Origin: a virus
DNA: 57,741 nucleotides
IMG/VR virus record: IMGVR_UViG_3300007351_000481
Location: 1-57,741 of that record
Direction: 5' to 3' (one strand)
Shown: positions 47,535 through 56,046 of the stretch, one piece after another
How the letters are laid out: each line of letters opens with the position of its first letter
How positions within the stretch are numbered: position 1 is the stretch's first letter
Notes under the pieces: model-generated
Seen by the model: the letters and a program-made list of their open reading frames with translations, nothing else
Databases searched by the model: none
What the model was told of the DNA's origin: nothing
Translations under genes and position numbers: made by a program

Positions 47535-49382
47535 GTGTCATCAAGCTGCGCTCAATGCGAATTTCACAAGGGCATGGCCAACCCGAAGCGCGGGGTGAAA
47601 ATACCCGGCGGCACGGGTAAATGTATTCGGCCGGGAGGCCACTGCAACCCCGAAAAGGCTTGCGGGAAAATCGGTGAACCGCCCGCAACAAAAAAGGAGA
47701 GGACCTCCATGATTCAATCATACAGGGAAATAGAGTTAAGCCAGATCAAGCCCAGCCCGTTCAACCCCAGGAAAAGCTTTTCTGGACCCAAGTTCGACGA
47801 ATTGGTGGCTTCGATCAAGGAAAAGGGCGTCATCGAACCGATCGTGGTCCGGTCGAAAAACGGGGCTTTCGAGATCGTGGCCGGCGAACGACGTTTCAGA
47901 GCATTGTCACAAATCAGCCGGGAAAACGGTAATGGCGATTCGTTGATTCCGGCCGTGATCCGGGAACTGGACGACGACCAGGCCTTCGAGGTCCAAACCA
48001 TCGAAAACCTGGTCCGCGAGGATCTGACCGAGCTCGAGGAAGCCCGCTGCTTCCAGGCCTACCTTGAGCGGCGCAAGGGTGTGGTGGCCCTGGAGGGTCT
48101 GGCCGAACGCACCGGCGTCAACCCGCGTTACATCCGCCGGCGCGTGGCGGTGCTGGCCTTGCCGGAAAGCGTGCTCGAGGCCTGGGAAACCGGAGCTGTT
48201 GTTTACGGGCATTTAGAGCAACTGTTAAGACTCAACGACGATAAAGAAAAAACGTCTCTATTTGAGATGGTCAGAGATCGCAACTTAACCGTCAAGCATT
48301 TAAGGGAAGAAATCAATGAAATGTCGCCGGAACTAAGCACCGCCTTGTTCGACCTGTCTGAATGTCTGACCTGCGTAGAAAACTCGGATGTACAGAAAAA
48401 TCTGTTCGGCGATCTAGGCGGTGAAAAGCTTTGCCTTAACCGAAAGTGTTTCAAGCAAAAACAAAACAATTGGCTCCTGGCCAACTGGAAGAAATACGGG
48501 AAAAAGTATGGCACCAATGGATTCCGGTTCATGGAAGATGTTTGGAACGAATATAATTACATCTGGAGCAAGGCCGGCTCTGAATGTAAGGTCTGCAATA
48601 ATTTTGTCAGTTTGGTTGAGCTTAATGGCAAGCCTCGAGTAAAAACGGCCTGCATCGGCGACAATAAATGCTTTAATAAACAAAGCCGCACCGAGAAGGC
48701 ATCCAGGAACAACAATCATAGCCAGGGCGCGGCCTCCCAGCCCGACGAACCCGCCTCGCCGGACTGGCACGGCACGTATTTCCGCGAGCGGTTCTTCCGT
48801 GAACGGATTCCGGTCGGCTTTGAAAGCACAGACCTGGACGGCCTTGAAGTCAAAAAGTTAATCCTGGCCGCATTGTTGAAATCAAACCGGGAACTATTTG
48901 AATGGTTCAGCCGTAATTACGCCAAGCGCGAAGAAAAAGTTGAAAGAGGCCTCTGTTGTTTTCTTTCAGCGGAGGAAATGCTTGAATTTGTCCTGTCCAT
49001 GAAGCCGGATCAACTGCGCGCGACTCTCAAGGACGCGGCCGTGCAGGTGGTTTTACAGCGCGACTTTTCACCGATTGGCCGGCGCATCGTCGGCGAAAAA
49101 CTTCTGGGCTTGAACCTGGCAAAGGAGTGGGTTTTAGACGAGGAATACCTGAACAAGAAAACCAAGGCGGAAATCCTGAAGCTGGGCGAGGAATTCGGCG
49201 TCTTCGCCGACAAAAAAGCCAAGGTCTTTTTGTTCGAGAAGCTTCTGAAAAAGCGCGGCGAATTCAAGACCTGTAAAAAAAGCGAGCTGGTCCGGGTTTT
49301 CATCGAGTCCGGCGTGGACCTGGCCGGCAAGGTTCCGGCCGAAATACTCAGTCAAAAATGGTCCTGGCATGGGGCGATTTAG
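47535..49382 (+). CDS. ParB-like protein with N-terminal Cys-rich domain
   Basis: 615 residues if started at GTG 47535; an ATG at 47709 with an AAAAGGAGAGG site gives a 557-residue form. Residues 1-50 hold four or more Cys (CAQCEFHKGMANPKRG, KCIRPGGHCNPEKAC). The ParB core begins at ~65: ELSQIKPSPFNPRKSF, IEPIVVRSKNG, VAGERRFRAL, QTIENLVREDLTELEEA, then an HTH region. A second Cys set is near residues 355-380. ParB-like proteins serve in partition, gene regulation or replication. Since an integrase is present, a regulatory or replication role is more likely. Confidence 0.78.
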   Translation: MSSSCAQCEFHKGMANPKRGVKIPGGTGKCIRPGGHCNPEKACGKIGEPPATKKERTSMIQSYREIELSQIKPSPFNPRKSFSGPKFDELVASIKEKGVIEPIVVRSKNGAFEIVAGERRFRALSQISRENGNGDSLIPAVIRELDDDQAFEVQTIENLVREDLTELEEARCFQAYLERRKGVVALEGLAERTGVNPRYIRRRVAVLALPESVLEAWETGAVVYGHLEQLLRLNDDKEKTSLFEMVRDRNLTVKHLREEINEMSPELSTALFDLSECLTCVENSDVQKNLFGDLGGEKLCLNRKCFKQKQNNWLLANWKKYGKKYGTNGFRFMEDVWNEYNYIWSKAGSECKVCNNFVSLVELNGKPRVKTACIGDNKCFNKQSRTEKASRNNNHSQGAASQPDEPASPDWHGTYFRERFFRERIPVGFESTDLDGLEVKKLILAALLKSNRELFEWFSRNYAKREEKVERGLCCFLSAEEMLEFVLSMKPDQLRATLKDAAVQVVLQRDFSPIGRRIVGEKLLGLNLAKEWVLDEEYLNKKTKAEILKLGEEFGVFADKKAKVFLFEKLLKKRGEFKTCKKSELVRVFIESGVDLAGKVPAEILSQKWSWHGAI

Positions 49383-49398
49383 GTAGGCGTACCACCCA

Positions 49399-52125
49399 AT
49401 GAGACCCCAGTGGCAGGAACAGAACCGGGAGCGGGTCCGGGCTGCGGTCGACTACCGAGGCTACTTCCGGGAGCGCGTCCGGGAAATCAAGCCGGCCGGC
49501 CAGGACCAGGTCGTCGGGCTGTGCCCGTTTCACGGCGACACCAAGCACAGCCTGTCCGTCAACACGACTTCGGGCCTATGGAACTGCAAGGGCTGCGGCG
49601 AATCCGGCGACATCTTCAGCTTCCACGCCAAGTTCCACAGCCTGGGCGGGTTCAAGGAAGCCATGCTCGACCTGGCCCGGCTGTACGGCGTGACCCTCGA
49701 GCGGGGCCCGGCCGGCGGGCAGGGAAAAAAACCGGGCGTCGATTCCTCAGGGCCAAAGCAGGAGCCCAAGCGCCAGGCCGAACTCGATCCGGGCCTGGTC
49801 GAAAAATATCACCAGGCTCTACTGGCCAATCAGGCCGGGCTGGACTGGCTGGCCAAGGAGCGCCTCATCAGCCTAGACTCGGTCAAACGATTCAGGCTGG
49901 GCAACAAGCTCGACGAAAAGCGCCTGATCATCCCCGTTTTCGACGCCGGCGGCCGGCTGCTCAACCTCCGGCGCTACAGCCCGCACGCAGAGCAAAAAAT
50001 GCTCAATTGGCCCGGCTTCGGTGGCGCGGCCATTTACGGCCTGCCTGAACTGGCCGCGCTGCCTCTCGACGAGGAAGTCATCATCTGCGAAGGCGAGCTC
50101 GACCGGCTGGTCCTGGTCCAGGCCGGGTTTAACGCCATGACCCACACCAACGGCGCCCTGTCTTTCCAGAAGGATTGGGCCGAGCTATTCAAGGGCCGCC
50201 GGGTTGTCCTGGTTTACGACGCGGACAAGGGCGGGCTCCAGGGCGCGGAAAAAACCGCCGCCATCCTGGGCCCGGTGGTCGAGTCCCTAAAAGTAGTGGA
50301 CCTCAAGGCCGCCGGCCTGGTCGAGGGAACGCCGCAGTCGAAGGATATTACAAATTTGGCGCGCAAGGCCCCTGGCTGGCCCCAGGCGTTGCGATCGGCC
50401 ATCGAGGCTGCCCCAACATTCAGTCCCGGCTTTAACGCCTTTGTGCGGGTCGTGGAGAAGGGAGGCGTCTATTGGAAGATCAAGAAAGACGGACTGGAAG
50501 AACCTATCAGCAACTTTACCCTGGCCCCGACCCGGCGGATCAAGGTCGAGCGCCAGGAGGTTCTCGAGGCCCTGGTCTGCATGAACGGCCACGGCCGGTC
50601 CGAGGTGACCCTCTGGCCGCACCATTGGGCCTCGAAGGTCGCCTTCAAAAAGGCCCTGGGCGATTTGGGCGCGGGCTGGGTCGGCGCCGAAGACGAAATC
50701 CAGCAGATCAAGGTTTTGACCGCGGAAAAGCCCTGCCCGAAATACCGGGGCGAATCCAAGCTGGGCCTGCACCTGCGCGACGGCCGGTGGGTCCTGGTGG
50801 CCAGCAACCGGACCCTGACGGCGACCGGCGAGATCGAAGACCTGATCTTCTGGTCCGAGAATTCGACCCGGATCGGGTACGAACCGGACAAGATCAAGCC
50901 GGCCGACGCCGGCGAAACCAAGCAGGTCGTCGAGGCCTTGCTGGATTTCAATGAACCTTCGGTGGTCGCGCCGATCCTGGGCTGGATGGGCGCCGTGCCC
51001 TTCAAGGCCAGGCTGGTCGAAGCCGTGCCGCAGCTCCGCCGGCAATTCCCCATCCTGCTGCTCTGGGGCGAACGCGGGGCGGGCAAGACCAAAACCGTGG
51101 AAATGGTCTTGCTGCCGTTTTTCGGCGACCACGAAGGCCCGCGCAAGGTGGACGAAATGACCCGCTTCACCTTCATGCTTAACGCCCACAGTACCAACCT
51201 GGTGCCCCTGGCCTTTGACGAATACAAACCGTCCAAGCTGAACCCGAGGCAAATATCGGAAGTCAGCGGCTTCTGCCGGTCCTGCTACAACGCCCTGACC
51301 GGCGAACGCGGCCAGGCCGGCCCCGAAGGCCTGACCTCGAAAGTCTACACCTACACCGCGCCGGTCATCCTGCTGGGCGAGCAGACCCTGTTTGAGCCGG
51401 CGCTCAAGGAACGGATCATCGAGGTCATCTGCACCAGAACCGGCCGCGAAGGCCGGCGGCACATCCAGGAGTTCATGCTGCTCAACCTGGCCGGCGCCGG
51501 ACTCAAGTATCTCCGCTGGAGCCTGGGCCTGCCCGACCAGGAAATCGCCGCGATCTGGAAGGACGAGTTCAAGGCCGCGGATGCCGCCTTCGAGGACCGC
51601 ATCCGACAGAACGTGGCCACGGTGCGCATGGGCCTCCGGCTCTGGCAGCGACACCTCATCGCCGAGGGTGTCGAAATTAACATTGACCCGCTCCTGGCCG
51701 CGGTGGACCAAGGCCAGAAGGCGGCCCTCATCGGCGAAGGGCCGCGTCCCAAGTCGGACATCGACCTGATCATCGAAGGGATCGGCGCCATGGCCGCCAT
51801 GGCCGGCAAGGAACTGGTCAAGCAGGACGAGGACTTCCGGGTCGTGGACGACCGGCTGCTGCTGCGGCTCCAGACGCTTTATCCCAAGTTTCGCAAGTGG
51901 GCCCGCGAGTACAGCTTCGACGGCGAAGTGCTGGACGAAAGCAGCCTGAAAAGGCGGCTCAAGGGCGAACCCTATTTCATCGGCAAGACGACCATGAACG
52001 TCTTTGAGGGGTCACAGTACGGCGCCCCTAAAAAGACGGTCAAGGTCTACGCCCTGGACGTGGGCAAGCTAGACGCGGCCGGCGTGGACCTGACCGGGTT
52101 TGGCCTCGAGGAGACGCCATTTTGA
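49399..52125 (+). CDS. primase-helicase, CHC2-TOPRIM-ATPase
   Basis: 908 residues. Residues ~36-85 form the CHC2 zinc finger (GLCPFHGDTKHSLSV, GLWNCKGCGESGDIFSF). A TOPRIM domain at ~230-290 has VIICEGELDRLVL and VVLVYDADKGGLQGA. The second half has an ATPase with Walker A LLLWGERGAGKTKTVE near 555 and VPLAFDEYKP as Walker B. It would prime and unwind DNA at the nearby origin. This large fusion is typical of phage replicases. Confidence 0.87.
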   Translation: MRPQWQEQNRERVRAAVDYRGYFRERVREIKPAGQDQVVGLCPFHGDTKHSLSVNTTSGLWNCKGCGESGDIFSFHAKFHSLGGFKEAMLDLARLYGVTLERGPAGGQGKKPGVDSSGPKQEPKRQAELDPGLVEKYHQALLANQAGLDWLAKERLISLDSVKRFRLGNKLDEKRLIIPVFDAGGRLLNLRRYSPHAEQKMLNWPGFGGAAIYGLPELAALPLDEEVIICEGELDRLVLVQAGFNAMTHTNGALSFQKDWAELFKGRRVVLVYDADKGGLQGAEKTAAILGPVVESLKVVDLKAAGLVEGTPQSKDITNLARKAPGWPQALRSAIEAAPTFSPGFNAFVRVVEKGGVYWKIKKDGLEEPISNFTLAPTRRIKVERQEVLEALVCMNGHGRSEVTLWPHHWASKVAFKKALGDLGAGWVGAEDEIQQIKVLTAEKPCPKYRGESKLGLHLRDGRWVLVASNRTLTATGEIEDLIFWSENSTRIGYEPDKIKPADAGETKQVVEALLDFNEPSVVAPILGWMGAVPFKARLVEAVPQLRRQFPILLLWGERGAGKTKTVEMVLLPFFGDHEGPRKVDEMTRFTFMLNAHSTNLVPLAFDEYKPSKLNPRQISEVSGFCRSCYNALTGERGQAGPEGLTSKVYTYTAPVILLGEQTLFEPALKERIIEVICTRTGREGRRHIQEFMLLNLAGAGLKYLRWSLGLPDQEIAAIWKDEFKAADAAFEDRIRQNVATVRMGLRLWQRHLIAEGVEINIDPLLAAVDQGQKAALIGEGPRPKSDIDLIIEGIGAMAAMAGKELVKQDEDFRVVDDRLLLRLQTLYPKFRKWAREYSFDGEVLDESSLKRRLKGEPYFIGKTTMNVFEGSQYGAPKKTVKVYALDVGKLDAAGVDLTGFGLEETPF

Positions 52126-52231
52126 TGACCGGATCGGCCTTGAGCCTGAATGCCGCCCCGCATCGGAGCGCGGCCGACGTAAACCGAATATCCCGATTTT
52201 CGGAGACCACCCCGGGCTCGCGGAATGGCGC

Positions 52232-52357
52232 CAAACCGGATAAACCGCGTTTGAGAGACTACCATCAAAAGCGAAAGCAGTTTACTAAACCGGCCCCAAA
52301 CCGGCCCTAAACCAGTCTTTATGTAATGGTTTCAATGAATAAACCAGTTAAACCAGT
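52232..52357 (+). repeat. left iteron array
   Basis: Seven copies of YAAACCRG-type 9-mers: 52232 CAAACCGGA, 52241 TAAACCGCG, 52286 TAAACCGGC, 52297 CAAACCGGC, 52308, 52340 and 52349 TAAACCAGT. All face the same way, toward the central palindrome. They look like binding sites for an initiator. Confidence 0.78.
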
Positions 52358-52370
52358 TTTTAAAGAGACC

Positions 52371-52452
52371 TACCCCTTGTGCGCGCGCGCACGCGCGGGA
52401 GTATTATATATATCTAGTACTAGAATGTAAACGCGCGCGCGCACAAGGGGTA
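52371..52452. repeat. central inverted repeat with GC-alternating arms and AT-rich loop
   Basis: Perfect 20-bp arms (52371-52390 and 52433-52452, TACCCCTTGTGCGCGCGCGC and its complement). The 42-base middle is AT-rich and contains the 12-bp palindrome TCTAGTACTAGA at 52413-52424. Alternating CG arms could extrude a cruciform or form Z-DNA, and the AT centre could melt. Confidence 0.85.
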
Positions 52453-52466
52453 TATGGCCTCGAAAA

Positions 52467-52558
52467 TCGGTTTAACCGGTTTAACCGGCGATATTATTAG
52501 AAAAAGACCGGTTTAGGATCGGTTTAGGCCGGTTTAAGAAAAGGGAAAAGCGGTTTAT
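52467..52558 (-). repeat. right iteron array
   Basis: Six copies of the complement motif NCGGTTTAN at 52467, 52476, 52508, 52519, 52529 and 52550. They face opposite to the left array, giving the region overall dyad symmetry about the central inverted repeat. Confidence 0.78.
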
Positions 52559-52560
52559 GT

Positions 52561-52842
52561 ATGGAAATCATTAAAGAAAAAGACATGACCCTCAAGGGGA
52601 TCGTTCAGGCCCTGGCCGCCGACGACCTGATCAACGAATACCTGGGCCGGGCCAAGGTCCTGCTCGACGGCGGCGCCTGGTGGAAAAGGGTCAAGGCCTA
52701 CCTGGGCGTCCTCAACACGGCTTACGCCGACCAAGAAGTCAGCCCGGCCGAGTTCAAGGCCAAGCTCGACGCCTTGCTCACCGGCCTGCGTAAAGGCTGC
52801 CGCCGGGTCCAGGCCGGCCTGGAAAAGAAAAAGGCGGCGTAA
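52561..52842 (+). CDS. small unknown protein after the origin
   Basis: 93 residues, ATG directly after the last iteron. Helical (MTLKGIVQALAADDLINEYL, GVLNTAYADQEVSPAEFKAK) with a basic C-terminus. No recognised family. It starts the packaging/head transcription unit and could bind DNA. Confidence 0.55.
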   Translation: MEIIKEKDMTLKGIVQALAADDLINEYLGRAKVLLDGGAWWKRVKAYLGVLNTAYADQEVSPAEFKAKLDALLTGLRKGCRRVQAGLEKKKAA

Positions 52843-52853
52843 AAGGAACGCTA

Positions 52854-53063
52854 ATGAACGACAAGGAAATCGTGGAAATCGACGTCGAGATCATCTGGGA
52901 AACCAGCGACGCAGTCTGGGTCACCGACGGCTTCACCCGGGCCTGGCTGCCCAAGTCGCAGATCAAGCTTCCGGACGACGTCAACGAAGCGGCGATCGAG
53001 CCGGGCCAAACCCTCACCGTCGAATTGCCCGCCTGGCTGGCCGAAGATCGGGGGCTCGGCTAA
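52854..53063 (+). CDS. small phage protein of unknown function
   Basis: 69 residues, AAAGGAACG site. Beta-rich with WVTDGFTRAWLPKSQIKLPD, a pattern common in short phage hypotheticals near VRR-NUC or replication genes. Its stop overlaps the next start (TAATG). Confidence 0.55.
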   Translation: MNDKEIVEIDVEIIWETSDAVWVTDGFTRAWLPKSQIKLPDDVNEAAIEPGQTLTVELPAWLAEDRGLG

Positions 53064-53452
53064 TGCCCTTGAAAGGAAAAGCGCCGGCTCTCGAACACCG
53101 GGAGCAGCGCGCGCTCATGGCCTGGGCCGGGTGGCACGAATACGGCCGGCCCGAACTGCGGCTGCTTTTCGCCATCCCCAACGGCGGCCACCGTCATCCG
53201 GCCGTGGCCGGCAAGCTTAAAGCCGAAGGCGTCAAGGCCGGCGTGCCCGACCTTTGCCTGCCCGTGCCGAAAAACGGCTATCACGGGCTGTTTATTGAGA
53301 TGAAGGCCCCGGACGGCCGCGCTACGCCTTCACAGAAGGCCTGGCAGCGCCTCCTGACCGCGTACGGCTACCGCGCCGAGGTCTGCCACGGCTTCGAGGC
53401 GGCGCGCAAAGTCATCGAGGATTACCTTGGTTATCATCCAGTTTCAGGTTGA
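53063..53452 (+). CDS. VRR-NUC nuclease
   Basis: 129 residues. PD-(D/E)XK elements: an N-terminal EHREQRALMAWAG, FAIPNGGHRHPAV, GVPDLCLPVP with the Asp, and GLFIEMKAPDGRATPSQ with Glu-x-Lys. Stand-alone VRR-NUC proteins in phages act as structure-specific nucleases, often near packaging or recombination genes. Confidence 0.88.
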   Translation: MPLKGKAPALEHREQRALMAWAGWHEYGRPELRLLFAIPNGGHRHPAVAGKLKAEGVKAGVPDLCLPVPKNGYHGLFIEMKAPDGRATPSQKAWQRLLTAYGYRAEVCHGFEAARKVIEDYLGYHPVSG

Positions 53453-53687
53453 AGTCGCCCGCGGCTGGAAGGCCATCGCCCGGCTTATCGGCGCCGACAG
53501 CCCTAACACGGCCAAGGTGGTTTTTCGCCGGGAAGGCCTGCCGGTGACCTACGAGATCGGCACCCCGACTTTAACCAACGTCGAATACCTCGCCTGGCGG
53601 TTCCAACGGGGTCAAACCGGGCTTTCAGGCCTGGCTAGTTCAATTTTGACTCCAGAATATGCAATTTTGACGTCCGCGGCCGCTTGA
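53427..53687 (+). CDS. small HTH-like protein before the terminase
   Basis: 86 residues from TTG at 53427, overlapping VRR-NUC by 26 bases. GWKAIARLIGADSPNTAKVV followed by FRREGLPVTYEIGTPTLT fits a small helix-turn-helix. The start is uncertain. It may regulate late genes or be related to DNA recognition by the terminase. Confidence 0.5.
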   Translation: MVIIQFQVEVARGWKAIARLIGADSPNTAKVVFRREGLPVTYEIGTPTLTNVEYLAWRFQRGQTGLSGLASSILTPEYAILTSAAA

Positions 53688-53740
53688 CCTTTAAATTTTT
53701 TCCGCTCAAACTTATTAGGCAACACTGGAAAGGGGCGCCG

Positions 53741-54235
53741 ATGGCCAAGAGAAAGCCGACTAAACAGAACGCCTGGTTAAAGCACTTCCTCAACGAAGGC
53801 TGCTCGACCACCTTTCTCAACGCCACCGAGAGCGCCAAGCGTGCCGGGTACCTGGCCTCCAGCGACGAGTCCTTCCGGTCTATCGGTTACCAGAACTTTA
53901 CTAAACTAGCTGACAAAATCAATACTTGGCTCGACGAGCACGGCCTGTCCGAAAGCGCCCTCAAGATCAAGCTGGTTTCCCTGCTCAACGCCAGGGAGAC
54001 CAAGTTTTTCGCCCACGAAGGCCGGGTGGTTGACGAACGCGAGGTCGAGGCCATCGAGGTCCAGCGCCGGACCCTGGACCTGGCCTTCAAGCTCAAGGGT
54101 TCATACGCGCCGGAGAAGCACGATCATTCCGGCGAGGTCGCGCTGCCGGTCAAAATTGATTTTTCTGACCTGACCCAGGAAGAGCGGGATGCAATTAGAG
54201 CAATCCTTAGCCGCCGCGCTGCATCGGCCGGTTGA
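53741..54235 (+). CDS. terS: terminase small subunit
   Basis: 164 residues from ATG 53741 with an AAAGGGG site (an upstream in-frame ATG at 53684 is weaker). Features of the Terminase_2 family: WLKHFLNEGCSTTFLNATES (HTH region), AKRAGYLASSDE, and a helical middle ending LKGSYAPEKHDHSGE. It recognises phage DNA and loads TerL. It overlaps the TerL gene by 47 bases. Confidence 0.8.
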   Translation: MAKRKPTKQNAWLKHFLNEGCSTTFLNATESAKRAGYLASSDESFRSIGYQNFTKLADKINTWLDEHGLSESALKIKLVSLLNARETKFFAHEGRVVDEREVEAIEVQRRTLDLAFKLKGSYAPEKHDHSGEVALPVKIDFSDLTQEERDAIRAILSRRAASAG

Positions 54236-55661
54236 CGGCCTCAAGGCCCTGGATCGGGCTGACGCCAAGGCAAGCCTGAAGGATTTTGTCCGTCTGGGCT
54301 GGCCCGTGGTCGAGCCCGTGTCCCCGTTGGTCTGGGGCTGGCACTTGGACGTCATCTGTGAACACCTCGAGGCGGTGTCTCGAGGTCAAATCCGGCGGCT
54401 GATCATCAACGTCCCGCCGCGGCACATGAAGTCCCTGGCCGTCAGCGTGTTCTGGCCGGCTTGGGAGTGGGGTCCGCGCGAGCGGCCGGCCCTGCGCTGG
54501 CTGTTTTCTTCCTACGCTCAATCGCTGTCTATCCGCGATTCGGTCAAGTGCCGCCGGCTTATTCAGTCGGCCTGGTACCAGGAACGCTGGGGCGACGCCT
54601 TCGTCTTAACCTCGGACCAGAACGAAAAACTGCGTTACGACAACGATCACACCGGCGTGCGCCTGGCCACGTCCGTGGACGGGGCCACCACCGGCGAGGG
54701 CGGCGACATCCTGGTGGTGGACGACCCGCATAACGTCAAGAAGGATGTTTTCAGCGAAAAAAGGATGGAGGCCGTGCGCGACTGGTGGGACCAGAGCATG
54801 TCCACGCGGCTTAACGATCCGCAAACCGGCGCCGTAGTCATCATCATGCAGCGGGTTCACGCCAAGGACCTGACCGGCCACATCCTGGCCCAGAACCTGG
54901 GCTATGAGCACCTTTGCCTGCCGTGCCGCTACGAGGTCGAGGAGCGATCCCGGACCAGCCTGGTCGTCAAGGACCCGCGGACGGAGCCTAGGGAGCTGAT
55001 CTGGCCGGAGAGGTTTCCCGAGGACGAGGTGGTCAGGATAGAGCGGTCGCTGGGGTCGTATGGCACGGCCGCGCAGCTCCAGCAGCGCCCGTCGCCTCTG
55101 GGCGGCGGCTTGATCAAGCTCAAGTGGTTTCAGCGCTACGGCGAGCTGCCCATCCCTGGGTTGTGGGTGCGGGTGGCGCAGTTCTGGGATACCGCCCAGA
55201 AGTCGGATGAGTTGCTTAACGCGCCCTGGGTTTGCGGCACGTGGGTCGAGACCAAGACCGGGCTGTACCTGGTGGATGTTTATCGCCGCTGGATGGACTA
55301 TCCGGACGGCAAGCGAGCCGTGGTTTCTTTGGCCAAAAAATGGCATCCGTCGGCCGTGGTCATCGAGGACAAGTCCACCGGCTCGTCGCTGCTCCAGGAA
55401 ATCCCCAAGATCGAGCGGCTGCCCCTGGTGCCCTTCAAGCCCGAGGGCGACAAGATCACGCGCCTGGCCGTGGAAAGCCCGGCCGTCGAGGCCGGCCTGG
55501 TCTGGCTGCCGGCGACCGCGGGCTGGCTGCCCGAGTTTGAGGCCGAAATCGAGGCCTTTCCCAACAGCGCGACCATGGACCAGGCCGACATGCTCAGCAT
55601 GGCCTTAAAATATTTCCGTGAGGGCCCGGGCAAGGTTCCGCCCGGACTTAGGAGGCTGTGA
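54189..55661 (+). CDS. terL: terminase large subunit
   Basis: 490 residues. ATPase: Walker-A-like NVPPRHMKSLAVS (~74-86), Walker B ILVVDDPHN, and the coupling region after it. Nuclease: FWDTAQKSDE, VVIEDKSTGSSLLQ and DQADMLSMALKYF carry the three acidic sites. It cuts concatemers and pumps DNA into heads. Confidence 0.93.
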   Translation: MQLEQSLAAALHRPVDGLKALDRADAKASLKDFVRLGWPVVEPVSPLVWGWHLDVICEHLEAVSRGQIRRLIINVPPRHMKSLAVSVFWPAWEWGPRERPALRWLFSSYAQSLSIRDSVKCRRLIQSAWYQERWGDAFVLTSDQNEKLRYDNDHTGVRLATSVDGATTGEGGDILVVDDPHNVKKDVFSEKRMEAVRDWWDQSMSTRLNDPQTGAVVIIMQRVHAKDLTGHILAQNLGYEHLCLPCRYEVEERSRTSLVVKDPRTEPRELIWPERFPEDEVVRIERSLGSYGTAAQLQQRPSPLGGGLIKLKWFQRYGELPIPGLWVRVAQFWDTAQKSDELLNAPWVCGTWVETKTGLYLVDVYRRWMDYPDGKRAVVSLAKKWHPSAVVIEDKSTGSSLLQEIPKIERLPLVPFKPEGDKITRLAVESPAVEAGLVWLPATAGWLPEFEAEIEAFPNSATMDQADMLSMALKYFREGPGKVPPGLRRL

Positions 55662-55662
55662 A

Positions 55663-56046
55663 ATGTCGTTTACCAAGACGCGGTTGCCGGTCGGCCGGTA
55701 TGAGTTTTTTCAGTTTTTCGCCGAAGGCAGCGCCGCAGCCATGGACGAAAGCCTGGCGCCCGGCTGCGCCTTCGAGCTGGCCGACATCCGGCTGCATCTG
55801 TCCGTTCTGCACGCCAGCGCCGAATATTTCCGGGCCTATGTCTCCGCGGTCCAGGGCTCAGCCTACAACGGCGGCTTTATCAGCCAGCTGATGTCAACGG
55901 TTTCGGACCTGTATTGGTCGCCGTCCGCGCCCATGCTCTTTCAACGCGGCGACCAGGTCCGCTTTACCATGAACCTGTCTTCGGCTAACGTCTGGGGCCT
56001 GACCGTCAGCGGTTGGTCCGTGGCCGAGCCAGTGGACCTGACCTGA
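55663..56046 (+). CDS. unknown protein between TerL and portal
   Basis: 127 residues, TAGGAGG site close to the ATG. Beta-rich with no motif (FFQFFAEGSAAAMDESLAPG, FTMNLSSANVWGLTVSGW). Its stop overlaps the portal start. Presumably a virion or assembly protein. Confidence 0.5.
   Translation: MSFTKTRLPVGRYEFFQFFAEGSAAAMDESLAPGCAFELADIRLHLSVLHASAEYFRAYVSAVQGSAYNGGFISQLMSTVSDLYWSPSAPMLFQRGDQVRFTMNLSSANVWGLTVSGWSVAEPVDLT

Larger units (their letters stand above)
52126..52560. other. replication origin-like region
   Basis: 435 bases between the primase-helicase and the head/packaging genes. It contains two iteron arrays in opposite orientations and a long central inverted repeat (separate entries). 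A 62-codon frame at 52122-52310 crosses the left iterons and is not persuasive as a gene. The location by the replicase supports an origin. Confidence 0.72.

Noticed and set aside
50287-51711. 474-residue frame antisense to the primase-helicase
   Set aside because: Shadow of a GC-rich gene with clear CHC2, TOPRIM and ATPase motifs; no recognisable fold on the antisense side.
52122-52310. 62-codon frame across the left iterons
   Set aside because: Its sequence is dictated by the repeats, and no ribosome site or protein family supports it.
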